64,000 nucleotides of DNA from positions 124,001 to 188,000 of the forward strand of contig NZ_JAJKLK010000003.1 of assembly GCF_020982545.1 (NCBI RefSeq). Direction: 5' to 3'. Positions 8,682 through 17,378 of this stretch are shown here, piece by piece. This stretch comes from Streptomyces sp. MNU76 (lineage in GTDB: Bacteria > Actinomycetota > Actinomycetes > Streptomycetales > Streptomycetaceae). Both the position numbers and the translations under genes were made by a program. Position 1 is the stretch's first letter. The number at the start of each line of letters is the position of its first letter. The notes beneath the pieces are model-generated. The model saw nothing but the letters and a program-made list of their open reading frames with translations, searched no databases and was not told where the DNA came from.

Positions 8682-9812
8682 ATGCCACACGCGCACGACG
8701 CCACCCCCTACGACGCCCTGCTCCTGCTCTCCTTCGGCGGCCCGGAAGGCCCGGACGACGTGGTCCCGTTCCTGGAGAACGTGACACGGGGTCGAGGCAT
8801 CCCCAAGGAGCGCCTGAAGGAAGTCGGGCAGCACTACTTCCTGTTCGGCGGGGTCAGCCCCATCAACGACCAGAACCGCGCCCTGCTGGACGCCCTACGC
8901 AAGGACTTCGCCGAGCACGGCCTGGACCTGCCGGTCTACTGGGGCAACCGCAACTGGGCGCCCTATCTGACCGACACCCTGCGCGAGATGGTCGCCGACG
9001 GCCGCCGCCGCATCCTGGTCCTCGCCACCAGCGCGTACGCCTCGTACTCGGGCTGCCGCCAGTACCGCGAGAACCTGGCCGACTCGCTCGCCACCCTGGA
9101 GGCCGAGGGCCTGGAGCTGCCGAGGATCGACAAGATCCGGCACTACTTCAACCACCCCGGCTTCCTGGAACCCATGATCGACGGAGTCCTGGAGTCGCTC
9201 TCCGCCCTCCCCGACGACGTCCGCGACGGCGCCCACCTCGCCTTCTGCACGCACTCCATCCCCAACGCCTCGGCGGACACCTCCGGCCCGGTCGAGGACC
9301 ACGGGGACGGTGGCGCGTACGTCGCGGAGCACCTGGACGTCTCGAAGCTCATCGCCGACGCGGTCCGCGAGCGGACCGGTGTCGAACACCCGTGGCAGCT
9401 CGTCTACCAGTCCCGTTCCGGCGCCCCGCACATCCCGTGGCTGGAGCCGGACATCTGCGACCACCTGGAGGAGCGCCACGCGGCCGGCGTCCCGGCCGTC
9501 GTCATGGCACCCATCGGGTTCGTCTCGGACCACATGGAGGTCCTGTACGACCTCGACACCGAGGCCATGGCCAAGGGCGAGGAACTGGGCCTGCCCGTCC
9601 GCCGCTCGGCCACGGTGGGCGCCGACCCCCGGTTCGCCGCCGCCGTCCGCGACCTGGTCCTGGAGCGAGCGGCGACCGAGCGCGGCCAGGACGAGGTCAC
9701 CCCGTGCGCCCTCGGCACGCTCGGCGCGAGCCACAACCTGTGCCCGGTCGGCTGCTGCCCGGCCAGGACCCCGCAGCCCGCCGCCGCGGGCGTCGACAGC
9801 CCGTACGCGTGA
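8682..9812 (+). CDS. hemH: Ferrochelatase, actinobacterial coproporphyrin type
   Basis: 376 residues, ATG 8682 with GGAG upstream; a longer in-frame start has no ribosome site. It inserts Fe2+ into the porphyrin ring late in haem synthesis; in actinobacteria this enzyme (CpfC) acts on coproporphyrin III. The N-terminal [21 protein letters not shown], the metal-site region [16 protein letters not shown] and the later [17 protein letters not shown] and [15 protein letters not shown] are diagnostic. The C-terminal [10 protein letters not shown] cysteines, with a Cys in [10 protein letters not shown], fit the [2Fe-2S] ligand pattern known for the mycobacterial enzyme. Stop is 8 nt before the inositol phosphatase start. 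Confidence 0.95.
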   Translation: MPHAHDATPYDALLLLSFGGPEGPDDVVPFLENVTRGRGIPKERLKEVGQHYFLFGGVSPINDQNRALLDALRKDFAEHGLDLPVYWGNRNWAPYLTDTLREMVADGRRRILVLATSAYASYSGCRQYRENLADSLATLEAEGLELPRIDKIRHYFNHPGFLEPMIDGVLESLSALPDDVRDGAHLAFCTHSIPNASADTSGPVEDHGDGGAYVAEHLDVSKLIADAVRERTGVEHPWQLVYQSRSGAPHIPWLEPDICDHLEERHAAGVPAVVMAPIGFVSDHMEVLYDLDTEAMAKGEELGLPVRRSATVGADPRFAAAVRDLVLERAATERGQDEVTPCALGTLGASHNLCPVGCCPARTPQPAAAGVDSPYA

Positions 9813-9820
9813 GGAGCACC

Positions 9821-10639
9821 GTGACCGACCAGCCCGAGCGTCCGGACGGCCTGAAGGCCGAACTGCTGGAGATCGCCCTGGACGCCGCCCGCCGAGCGGG
9901 GGACTTCCTGCGCGACGGCCGACCCGCCGATCTCGGCGTCGCCGCCACCAAGTCCAGCGCGGTCGACGTCGTGACCGAGATGGACATCGCCTCCGAGAAA
10001 CTGATCACCGGTCTGCTGGCCGAGCGCAGGCCCGATGACGGCGTGCTCGGCGAGGAGGGCGCCAGCGTCGCGGGCACCAGCGGCGTCCAGTGGGTGATCG
10101 ACCCCCTCGACGGCACCGTCAACTACCTGTACGGACTGCCCAGTTGGGCCGTCTCCATCGCCGTCCGGGTGGACGGCGAGACGGTCGTGGGCGTGGTCCA
10201 CGCCCCGGTGCGCGGCGAGACCTTCCGGGCCGTCCTCGGCGAGGGCGCGTTCCTGAACGACCGTCCCGCGCGCGTGCGACCCGCCCCGGAGCCGGAGCTG
10301 GCCCTCGTCGGCACCGGCTTCGGCTACCTGGCCGAGCGCCGGGCCAAGCAGGCCGACGTACTGCGCGAGCTGATCCCGCACGTCCGGGACATCCGGCGCG
10401 GCGGCTCGGCGGCGATCGACCTCTGCGACGTGGCCGTGGGCCGCCTCGACGCGTACTACGAGCGCGGTCTGAACCCCTGGGACTACGCGGCGGGCGACGT
10501 CATCGCCCGGGAGGCGGGCGCCCTGACCGGTGGCCGCCCCGGAGAGCCCCTCTCGACCGACCTGACCATCGCGGCCCCACCGGTCCTCTTCGAGGCCCTC
10601 CAGACCCGCCTGGACGCCTTGGGCGCCTGGCACGACTGA
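9821..10639 (+). CDS. Inositol monophosphatase family protein
   Basis: 272 residues from GTG 9821 with a GAGGAG site 5 nt upstream. Mg2+-dependent phosphatase fold: the metal loops are GEEGASVAG (~residue 78), the signature WVIDPLDGTVNYLYGLPSWAVSIAV (~92-116) and WDYAAGDVIAREAGA near 223. The family hydrolyses inositol-1-phosphate, histidinol phosphate, NADP or fructose bisphosphate depending on the member; sequence alone does not decide here. Probably co-transcribed with hemH. Confidence 0.92.
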   Translation: MTDQPERPDGLKAELLEIALDAARRAGDFLRDGRPADLGVAATKSSAVDVVTEMDIASEKLITGLLAERRPDDGVLGEEGASVAGTSGVQWVIDPLDGTVNYLYGLPSWAVSIAVRVDGETVVGVVHAPVRGETFRAVLGEGAFLNDRPARVRPAPEPELALVGTGFGYLAERRAKQADVLRELIPHVRDIRRGGSAAIDLCDVAVGRLDAYYERGLNPWDYAAGDVIAREAGALTGGRPGEPLSTDLTIAAPPVLFEALQTRLDALGAWHD

Positions 10640-10692
10640 GGCCCACACCGGAGCCACACCAGAAAAGGGCGCCCTACGGCGAGTGAGCCGAA

Positions 10693-10785
10693 GGGGCGCG
10701 CCTGTGTCGAGACGGCGATCGCGCGCAGCGCCCGACGAAGGAGGGCCGAGCACGATCGCCGACTCGACACAGGCTGAGGCGCCCC
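10693..10785. repeat. Long imperfect inverted repeat downstream of the inositol phosphatase gene
   Basis: Arms at 10701-10721 and 10753-10773 are 21 bp with a single mismatch, around a 31-nt loop. A second 7-bp arm pair (GGGGCGC 10693-10699, GCGCCCC 10779-10785) continues the stem after a small bulge. It is far longer than an ordinary terminator hairpin. It could be a read-through barrier for the hemH operon, a structured RNA or a degenerate MITE-like element. Confidence 0.7.
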
Positions 10786-10803
10786 GGAGGCGAACCGAGC
10801 CCC

Positions 10804-10850
10804 AAAAAAACCAGCAATCCCCCCGGTCTGGATCTGCCGGGGGGATTGCT
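10804..10850 (-). terminator. Intrinsic terminator of the leftward small gene
   Basis: AGCAATCCCCCCGG (10813-10826) pairs perfectly with CCGGGGGGATTGCT (10837-10850) over a 10-nt loop. On the minus strand the stem is followed by a run of seven T (the A run at 10804-10810), so it terminates the 57-residue gene that ends at 10872. A textbook T-tracted terminator is unusual in this GC-rich genome. Confidence 0.88.
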
Positions 10851-10871
10851 GTCGTGCGCGTGGGCCGTGGA

Positions 10872-11045
10872 TCAGACGCTCTGCGCGCCGACCTCCACAC
10901 CGTGGTCGGCGGCGAGGCGGCGCAGGTCGTCGAGCTCGCCCTGCTCCACCTCGACGAGGAAGTCGTCGCCCTCGTCGCGAGCCCTGGTCAGGTCGGACTC
11001 GGTCGCCCTTATGCGCTGCAGAAGTCCTGCGGTGAATGCGTCCAT
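10872..11045 (-). CDS. Small conserved actinobacterial protein, 57 residues
   Basis: ATG 11045 with GAGGGGG about 8 nt upstream; the frame is open further but the upstream part is Arg-rich and noncoding in look. The product is acidic and helical: MDAFTAGLLQRIRATESD, then LTRARDEGDDFLVEVEQGELDDLRRLAADHGVEV. This looks like a two-helix coiled-coil protein. I have seen similar small proteins beside cutRS in Streptomyces; function is unknown. It has its own terminator at 10804-10850. Confidence 0.75.
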   Translation of the reverse strand: MDAFTAGLLQRIRATESDLTRARDEGDDFLVEVEQGELDDLRRLAADHGVEVGAQSV

Positions 11046-11456
11046 GCTGCGCCCCCTCGTCCTGGGTCGTGGGTCGTTGGCACGGGGGTGTGCCGTTCGG
11101 AAGGGGCGATCACGTCTCCTGTGGATGCCCAGCGCCGCCCTGGCCGGGCGGCGACGGTGCCGGACACCCACGCCCACTCTGCGGAAAAGCGGATGTGTGC
11201 CGCATGGTGGTGCGGCACAAGCAGAGCGTGATCGCGGGGTGTAAAGCCGTCCTCCCCTCGGTCTCTCGGACGGAAACCTCAACCGGACGAAAAAGTCCCG
11301 CGTTCCCGGTCGAGCGCCCCCGCTCTTCCCGCCCGAGGTCGTCTTACAGCCGACTTACGGCCGAAAAAGGCAGGATGGAGGTCACACACCCACGAACACC
11401 CTGCCCGTGCGCGCCTGTGACGCGCTACGCGGGTGGACAGAGGAAGGACAAGCGAC

Positions 11457-12110
11457 GTGCGCGTACTCGTCGTCGAGGACGAGCAGCTGCTCGCCGATGC
11501 GGTGGCCACCGGACTGCGCCGGGAGGCCATGGCCGTCGACGTCGTGTACGACGGTGCGGCCGCCCTGGAACGCATCGGCGTCAACGACTACGACGTGGTC
11601 GTCCTCGACCGCGACCTCCCCCTCGTCCACGGCGACGACGTCTGCCGCAAGCTCGTCGAGCTCGGGCTGCCCACACGCGTGCTGATGCTCACCGCGTCCG
11701 GCGACGTCAGCGACCGTGTCGAGGGCCTGGAGATCGGCGCCGACGACTATCTGCCCAAGCCCTTCGCGTTCAGCGAGCTCATCGCACGCGTGCGTGCCCT
11801 CGGTCGGCGGACGAGCGTGCCGCTGCCGCCCGTCCTGGAACGCGCCGGCATCAAGCTGGACCCGAACCGTCGCGAGGTCTTCCGCGACGGCAAGGAGGTC
11901 CAGCTCGCGCCGAAGGAGTTCGCGGTCCTGGAGGTGCTGATGCGCAGCGAGGGCGCCGTCGTCTCGGCGGAACAGCTCCTGGAGAAGGCCTGGGACGAGA
12001 ACACCGACCCGTTCACCAACGTCGTCCGCGTGACGGTCATGACGCTGCGCCGCAAGCTCGGCGAACCGCCGGTCATCGTCACCGTTCCCGGTTCCGGTTA
12101 CCGGATCTGA
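11457..12110 (+). CDS. cutR: Two-component response regulator CutR
   Basis: 217 residues from GTG 11457 (AGAGGAAGGA upstream). OmpR/PhoB class: receiver domain with the acidic pocket VEDE (residues 6-9), phospho-acceptor Asp at about 51 (VVVLDRDLP), Thr in MLTASG and Lys in LPKPFA; winged-helix output domain from ~125 (VQLAPKEFAVLEVLMR, VTVMTLRRKLGEPPVIVTVPGSGYRI). CutRS in S. coelicolor/S. lividans was first described as repressing actinorhodin production and later linked to envelope stress. The partner kinase gene starts 6 nt after the stop. Confidence 0.9.
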   Translation: MRVLVVEDEQLLADAVATGLRREAMAVDVVYDGAAALERIGVNDYDVVVLDRDLPLVHGDDVCRKLVELGLPTRVLMLTASGDVSDRVEGLEIGADDYLPKPFAFSELIARVRALGRRTSVPLPPVLERAGIKLDPNRREVFRDGKEVQLAPKEFAVLEVLMRSEGAVVSAEQLLEKAWDENTDPFTNVVRVTVMTLRRKLGEPPVIVTVPGSGYRI

Positions 12111-12116
12111 TCCGCC

Positions 12117-13371
12117 ATGGCCACGACCCCGCGCCCCGCTGGCGCCCCTGAAACCCACCTGGGACCCCAGGCGGCCCCAGAACCCGCTCCCGTGGCTGCG
12201 CCCGACCATCCGGATACGGCTCACGCTGCTGTACGGCGGCATGTTCCTGATCGCCGGGATCCTGCTGCTGTCGATCATCTATCTGCTGGCCGCCCAGGCG
12301 GTGAACACGGGAAACGCGCCGCTGTTCAAGATCGTGGGCGGCACGGACATCAGTGTCACCAGCGAGAAGTGTCCCGCGGTGGACGCCGGCTCGACCAATG
12401 TGCGGCTCGCGGACTTCAACGCCGCGATCTCGGCCTGTATCGACGCCCAGCGCCAGGTGGCCCTGGACACCCTGCTGAGCCGGTCCCTGCTGGCGCTGCT
12501 CGGGCTCGCCGTGATCGCCTTCGCCTTCGGGTACGCGATGGCGGGCCGGGTCCTCGCGCCGCTCGGCCGGATCACCCGCACCGCGCGCGCGGTGGCCGGC
12601 TCCGACCTGTCCCGCCGTATCGAGCTGGACGGCCCGGACGACGAGCTGAAGGAGCTGGCGGACACCTTCGACGAGATGCTGGAGCGGCTCCAGCGGGCCT
12701 TCACGGCCCAGCAGCGGTTCGTCGGGAACGCCTCGCACGAGCTGCGGACACCCCTCGCGATCAACCGCACCCTCCTCGAAGTGCACCTCTCCGACCCGAA
12801 CGCGCCGACCGAACTGCAACAGCTGGGCAAGACGCTGCTGGCCACCAACGAGCGCAGCGAGCAGCTCGTCGAGGGTCTGCTGCTGCTCGCCCGCAGCGAC
12901 AACCAGATCGTCGAGCGCAAGCCGGTGGACCTCGCCGAGGTCGCCTCCCGGGCCATCGACCAGGTGCGCTCCGAGGCGGAGGCCAAGAAGGTGGAGATCC
13001 GCGGTGAACGGGCCCCCGCGGTGGTGCAGGGCAACGGCGTCCTGCTGGAGCGGATCGCCCTGAACCTCGTCCAGAACGCCGTCCGGTACAACGTGCAGGG
13101 CGCGGACGGCTGGGTGGAGGTCACCACCGAGCTCCAGCACGGACAGGCCCTGCTGGTGGTCACGAACACCGGGCCCGTGGTCCCGGCGTACGAGATCGAC
13201 AACCTTTTCGAGCCGTTCCGGCGGCTGCGTACGGAGCGCACGGGGAGCGACAAGGGGGTGGGCCTCGGCTTGTCGATCGTCCGCTCCGTGGCCCGCGCGC
13301 ACGGCGGCCACATCGCCGCCCGGCCACGTGAAGGAGGCGGGCTCGTGATGCGTGTGACCCTTCCGGTCTGA
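12117..13371 (+). CDS. cutS: Sensor histidine kinase CutS, N-terminus split by an apparent +1 frameshift
   Basis: The natural start, ATG 12117, reads MATTPRPAGAPE. After the AAA at 12151-12153 the sequence of the family (PTWDPRRPQ, then PLPWLRPTIRIRLTLLYGG) continues in another frame, which is then open to 13371. Removing one A restores a ~417-residue protein; the next ATG in the long frame, 12241, would start inside the first membrane segment. Domains: TM1 from about 12241, an extracytoplasmic sensor with two Cys (SEKC, ISAC), TM2, HAMP (APLGRITRTARAV), HisKA with phospho-His in NASHELRTPL, and HATPase (NAVRYNV, DKGVGLGLSIV). The paired sensor cysteines match what is reported for CutS redox/fold sensing. 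Confidence 0.85.
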
Positions 13372-13777
13372 GAAAATGACCCCCGGTTCCGGGACGTGTT
13401 CGCTTTGCGCGGAATTTCCCGGGCACCTGATCGAAACGGTCGTGCACGACCGATGTGTGATCGATCACAAGGGCGATTTCCCAGCCATCTACCGAGCGTG
13501 ATCATGAGGCTGTCGTAAAGCCGGGAAAATCCGGGTTTTCGGGGGTTGAGATCACGGGAAGTACATGCTGAGGCGCCTTTGAAATGCAGCCTCAGGACCG
13601 TGTACGGTCCCGTTCGCCATCCAAGCCGATCACTCTTGAGGAGTCCGGTTGGGTGTCGATTGAGTAACAGACCTTGATGTGAGGCAAAATCTCCGCCTCA
13701 GGTCGGGCACAAGTCCGGCCTCTCACGCGTTACGTGCGCTGGAGACACCGCAGACACCCAGAGGGGGAGAGCGCGAC
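13372..13777. promoter_or_regulatory. Intergenic region with three palindromes upstream of the DUF4193 gene
   Basis: About 400 bp. CGGTCGTGCACGACCG at 13437-13452 is a perfect 16-bp palindrome. Three bases later, TGTGATCGATCACA at 13456-13469 is a perfect 14-bp palindrome. GGACCG and CGGTCC at 13595-13610 flank TGTA. These look like operator sites for dimeric regulators rather than terminators, as no T-tract follows. The region is less GC-rich than its surroundings. Promoter position is not resolved; the gene's ribosome site is GAGGGGGAG near 13760. Confidence 0.55.
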
Positions 13778-14074
13778 ATGGCAACGGATTACGACACCCC
13801 ACGCAAGACCGACGACGACGTCGACTCGGACAGCCTGGAAGAGCTCAAGGCTCGCCGGAACGACAAGTCCACGTCCGCCGTGGATGTAGATGAGTTCGAG
13901 GCCGCCGAAGGCCTGGAACTGCCCGGGGCCGACCTCTCGAACGAGGAGCTGGCCGTCCGGGTGCTGCCCAAGCAGCAGGACGAGTTCACCTGCATGAGCT
14001 GCTTCCTGGTGCACCACCGCAGCCAGCTGGCCCGCGAGAAGAACGGTCAGCCGATCTGCCGCGATTGCGACTGA
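13778..14074 (+). CDS. DUF4193 family zinc-ribbon protein
   Basis: 98 residues from ATG 13778, 10 nt after a purine-rich GAGGGGGAGAG site. The start MATDYDTPRKTDDD and the Asp/Glu-rich first half are followed by a C-terminal zinc ribbon with CMSC and CRDC pairs ~25 residues apart and FLVHHRSQLA between them. DUF4193 is a small, strongly conserved actinobacterial family of unknown function; the CxxC pair suggests Zn2+ binding and possible contact with nucleic acid or RNA polymerase, an inference only. A 13-nt gap separates it from the next gene. Confidence 0.9.
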   Translation: MATDYDTPRKTDDDVDSDSLEELKARRNDKSTSAVDVDEFEAAEGLELPGADLSNEELAVRVLPKQQDEFTCMSCFLVHHRSQLAREKNGQPICRDCD

Positions 14075-14087
14075 GGCAGGGTCGGCC

Positions 14088-15047
14088 GTGACTGGCTCGA
14101 CCCCTCCTTGGAAGCGCCGCTCCCGCAAGGGGGCGGACCAGGAGCCGTACGACGGCTCCGACGGCGTGCGTGACGACGAGCGGGGCTCCTCCGAAGAGGG
14201 AGCGGCCTCGCTCGAACGTGCGTCCGGCACGGCGTCGGGGAAGGCCACGGACGAGCAGGGACGCCTGCCTGTTCCGGTGGAGAATCCGGCGCCGGTCGCC
14301 AGACGGCGCGCGGCCGCCGTCGCCGCCGTCCGGGACAGAGTGAAACAGGGCCTCAAGGTCGGGGCCCGCAAGAGCGGTGACCGGGCCCGAGCGGGGCTCG
14401 CGTACATCACCGACCGTGTCATCGAGATCGCCCCGCGGATCCCCGTGCGCGATCTCGCGACCCTGCGCGCCCAGTTCCCGGGGCTGGGGCCCGAGCAGAT
14501 CGCCGACAAGCTCGTCGCGGGGGCGGCCAACGCGTCCTCCACGGTGGGGGCGGGTGTCGGGGCCGCGGCGATGCTGCCGGCGCCGCCCGCCATGCCCGCG
14601 GAGCTGGCCGCCGAGATCACCGGCGTCGCCGCGATCGAGCTGAAGCTCATCGCCGAGCTGCACGAGGTGTACGGGGTGCGGCCGCCGGGGAATCTGCGGC
14701 AGCGCAGCACCGCCTATCTGGACTCGTGGTCCGGTGAGCGCGGGATCGACGTGACCAGGCCGTCGACGATCAACTCGGCGCTCGGTGGACAGATGAAGCG
14801 GCAGCTGCGGCAGCAGATCATGAAACGGATGGTGCGCAATCTGCCGAACCTGATGCCGTTCCTGGTCGGTGCCGCGGTGGGGGCGGTCATGAACCGCCGG
14901 GACACCAAGCACCTGGCCGAGCGGATCCGCAAGGACCTGCGGCGCATGCAGGTGCCGTGGGAGGCGTTGCCGGAACTTCCTCCGCTGGAGAAGCCGGTGG
15001 ATCCTGTGAGGGTGGGGGAACTGCCGGAGGAACTCGGCGGCGGCTGA
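14088..15047 (+). CDS. Uncharacterised actinobacterial protein with C-terminal hydrophobic region
   Basis: 319 residues from GTG 14088. The first ~70 residues are charged and low-complexity. The rest is helical with Ala/Gly-rich hydrophobic stretches (AGAANASSTVGAGVGAAAMLPAPPAMPAE, PNLMPFLVGAAVGAVMNRR) and a central conserved-looking ITGVAAIELKLIAELHEVYGVRPPG. That last pattern recalls EcsC-like proteins, which suggests membrane association, but I cannot confirm it. Likely co-transcribed with the DUF4193 gene. Confidence 0.7.
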   Translation: MTGSTPPWKRRSRKGADQEPYDGSDGVRDDERGSSEEGAASLERASGTASGKATDEQGRLPVPVENPAPVARRRAAAVAAVRDRVKQGLKVGARKSGDRARAGLAYITDRVIEIAPRIPVRDLATLRAQFPGLGPEQIADKLVAGAANASSTVGAGVGAAAMLPAPPAMPAELAAEITGVAAIELKLIAELHEVYGVRPPGNLRQRSTAYLDSWSGERGIDVTRPSTINSALGGQMKRQLRQQIMKRMVRNLPNLMPFLVGAAVGAVMNRRDTKHLAERIRKDLRRMQVPWEALPELPPLEKPVDPVRVGELPEELGGG

Positions 15048-15669
15048 CGCGTGACGCCGCCGCTCCGCCGGTCGGCTGCGGGTGGCGCCGATCGAGGGGG
15101 CGCCCCGGTCCGGCACCGCCGGGGGCCGCCGTCGTGGCTCATGGGCGTTGTGGGGGGGGGAAGAGCGTGGCTGTGCCCGGACCGGATCGTAGGGCCTGGA
15201 CCGGTCGAGGGGCGGCTCGGTGGGAGGGCGCGGCGGCTGGGGCTTCTCGGCGGTAGGAGTTCAGTAGGGAACACCGGGCGCTCTCGCACGGCTGTGCGGG
15301 TCGGCGGTGGGTCCGCTCCGCCGTCGCGAGGCTGTTTCGCGCCGGGTGACCCGGCCGCGCGTTGCGCGCCGCCACATGTCGTCCGCCGCCAAGCGCCCCG
15401 CCGCCGAGCAGCCCGCCGCCTCGCCGTGCGTTGCCTCGCCGGCCGACGAGCCGGTTGTCGTGCTGCCATGGGTCGCCGCCCGCGAGGCGGGTGCTGTGTC
15501 GCCGCGAATGGCTGGGTGACCGACCGTGGGCCGCGTCGGGCTGTGGGTGGCCGACAGCTCGCGCGCTGCGTCGCCCGCGGCGTCGGTCCGGGAGCCGTGC
15601 GGCGCCGTGTGTCAGCGGTCAGCAGGTCGCGTGCGGGGCTGCCGTGCCGGTCGGACCGCTGGACGCTCG
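15048..15669. other. Long gene-free stretch with low-complexity GC sequence
   Basis: About 620 bp between the hypothetical gene and the DUF3093 gene, convergent on both sides. It has a run of nine G at 15152-15160, repeated GCCGCC/CGCGAGGC tracts and open frames in several phases that carry only Arg/Ala/Gly-rich shadow sequence. No recognisable protein, RNA or T-tracted terminator. It may be a decayed gene. Confidence 0.5.
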
Positions 15670-16134
15670 CTACGCCGTCGTTCTCCTCGCCGCTGCCAGG
15701 GCCGCGACGACGGCGTCGGGGTTTCGGGTGGACAGGTAGACGTAGGGGGTCGGGTCGTTCGGGTCGGTGATCGGGATGCGGAGGGCCGTCGGGATGTAGG
15801 CGCGCAGGAGCATGAAGGCGTGCGGGTTGGCCTTGTGCGTGCGCCAGGCCTGCGCCTCCTCCCGGTCCAGGATCTCCGGTTCGCCGAGGGCGCTCACCGG
15901 AATCTTCGCCTCGCCCGCGATCAGGGAGTCGCCGACGACACGGATGCGGATCGAGCCGTAGGAACTGGTGACGACCGCGGCGATCGCGGTCCCGCCCACG
16001 AGGCCGCCCAGCAGGGGGAGCGTGCCGAACGGCAGCATGATCAGGGCCATCGAGAGTCCGACCAGGAGGCAGACGAGCCACCAGGTGCGGGGAGCCGTGA
16101 GCCGTTCTTCGTACGGCGGGACGGAGAGCTGCAT
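15670..16134 (-). CDS. DUF3093 family membrane protein
   Basis: 154 residues, ATG 16134; upstream in-frame sequence lacks coding character. MQLSVPPYEERLTAPRTWW leads into two adjacent hydrophobic helices (residues ~17-60, LVCLLVGLSMALIMLPFG and GLVGGTAIAAVVTS). A cytosolic beta-rich domain follows, with IRVVGDSLIAGEAKIPVSALGEPEILD and the conserved ending PYVYLSTRNPDAVVAAL. It looks like a PH-like domain anchored by two helices; DUF3093 has no assigned role. In Streptomyces it regularly neighbours dut. Divergent from the thioesterase gene. Confidence 0.85.
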   Translation of the reverse strand: MQLSVPPYEERLTAPRTWWLVCLLVGLSMALIMLPFGTLPLLGGLVGGTAIAAVVTSSYGSIRIRVVGDSLIAGEAKIPVSALGEPEILDREEAQAWRTHKANPHAFMLLRAYIPTALRIPITDPNDPTPYVYLSTRNPDAVVAALAAARRTTA

Positions 16135-16247
16135 GGCGTCAAGCTTGGCACGCGGACCCTCCGGCCCCGGACGTAGGGGCGTCCGAGGGGAAACCCTGCC
16201 CGCAGGGGCGATGGCCGGACGCTGACGGGCGGGTAAGGTCTGCGGCT

Positions 16248-16832
16248 GTGAGAGGTACTTCCGCGGCCCTGCGGCCCCCGGCGGACGCCACGGCGCCCGT
16301 ACGCCATCCCGAGGCACCCGCCCCCGGTGAGCTGCTCGGCGCGCACTACGGGCAGTGTTTCGGCTGTGGTGGCGAGCAGCCCCACGGGCTGCACCTGGAG
16401 GCCAGGGCCGGCGAAGGTGTCACTCTCACCGCCGAGTTCACCGTGCGGCCCGCGCACCAAGGCGCTCCGGGACTGGCCCACGGCGGGGTCCTGGCCAGCG
16501 CCCTGGACGAGACCCTCGGCTCCCTCACCTGGCTGCTGCGCACCATCGCGGTGACCGGACGCCTGGAGACCGACTTCCTGCAGCCCGTCCCCGTGGGGGC
16601 CGTGCTGCATCTGAGGGCCGAGGTCACGGCCGTGGCCGGACGGAAGATCTTCGCGCGGGCCGAGGGACGCGTCGGCGGTCCCGACGGACCGCTGGCCGTC
16701 CGCGCCGATGCGCTCTTCGTCGAGGTCAAGGTCGACCACTTCATCGACCACGGCCGCGAGGAGGAGATCCAGGCGGCCATGAAGGACCCGGACCAGGTAC
16801 GGCGGGCCCGAGCCTTCGAGGTGAACCCGTGA
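16248..16832 (+). CDS. PaaI-type hotdog thioesterase
   Basis: 194 residues from GTG 16248. A ~35-residue Pro/Ala-rich leader precedes the hotdog domain; GQCFGCGGEQPHGLHL and then GLAHGGVLASALDETLGS (general PaaI signature HGG-(x)8-D/E) carry the likely catalytic acidic residue. It probably hydrolyses an acyl-CoA thioester, substrate unknown. Its stop overlaps the dut start by four bases (GTGA), so it is coupled to nucleotide metabolism genes for co-expression rather than obvious function. Confidence 0.85.
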   Translation: MRGTSAALRPPADATAPVRHPEAPAPGELLGAHYGQCFGCGGEQPHGLHLEARAGEGVTLTAEFTVRPAHQGAPGLAHGGVLASALDETLGSLTWLLRTIAVTGRLETDFLQPVPVGAVLHLRAEVTAVAGRKIFARAEGRVGGPDGPLAVRADALFVEVKVDHFIDHGREEEIQAAMKDPDQVRRARAFEVNP

Positions 16833-17377
16833 GCGGCGGCCGTCCCCCTCTCGAGGTCCTCGTCCGGCGCGTCGACCCCGACGTGCCGCTGCCGGACTAC
16901 GCGCGGCCCGGTGACGCGGGCGCCGATCTGCGCACCACGGAGAGCCGGGAGTTGAAGCCCGGCGAGCGGGCCGTACTGCCCACAGGGGTGGCCATCGCGC
17001 TCCCCGAGGGGTACGCGGCCTTCGTGCACCCACGCTCCGGTCTCGCCGCCCGCTGCGGCGTCGCCCTGGTGAATGCCCCGGGGACGGTTGATGCCGGGTA
17101 CCGTGGGGAGATCAAGGTGATCGTGGTGAATCTCGACCCGTATGAAGCCGTACGGTTCGAGCGCTTCGACCGGATTGCCCAACTGGTCGTCCAGCAGGTC
17201 GAGAAGGTGCGCTTCCAGGAGGTGGCGGAGCTTCCCGACTCGGCGCGGGCCGAGGGGGGCTTCGGGTCCACCGGCGGTCATGCCGCCGTGGACGGAGCAA
17301 GCGGCACAAGCAGCACAAGCGGCACAACGGGTGGGAATCGATACGCTTCGGTCGTATCCGACCGGGAAGGACAGTGA
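16829..17377 (+). CDS. dut: Deoxyuridine 5'-triphosphate nucleotidohydrolase
   Basis: 182 residues, GTG 16829. It cleaves dUTP to dUMP and pyrophosphate, keeping uracil out of DNA; trimeric, cytoplasmic. All five motifs are visible: I ARPGDAGADLRT, II HPRSGLAAR, III GTVDAGYRGEIKV (catalytic Asp), IV FDRIAQLVV, V EGGFGSTGGH. The C-terminus is extended by ~30 residues of Ser/Thr/Gly-rich sequence beyond motif V, which is longer than usual for bacterial Dut. Stop is one base before the DUF3710 gene start. Confidence 0.96.
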   Translation: MSGGRPPLEVLVRRVDPDVPLPDYARPGDAGADLRTTESRELKPGERAVLPTGVAIALPEGYAAFVHPRSGLAARCGVALVNAPGTVDAGYRGEIKVIVVNLDPYEAVRFERFDRIAQLVVQQVEKVRFQEVAELPDSARAEGGFGSTGGHAAVDGASGTSSTSGTTGGNRYASVVSDREGQ

Positions 17378-17378
17378 C

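Noticed and set aside
15051..15770. 240-codon plus-strand frame between the hypothetical gene and the DUF3093 gene
   Set aside because: Arg/Gly-rich with no motif, overlaps the better-supported DUF3093 gene on the other strand and contains a run of nine G.
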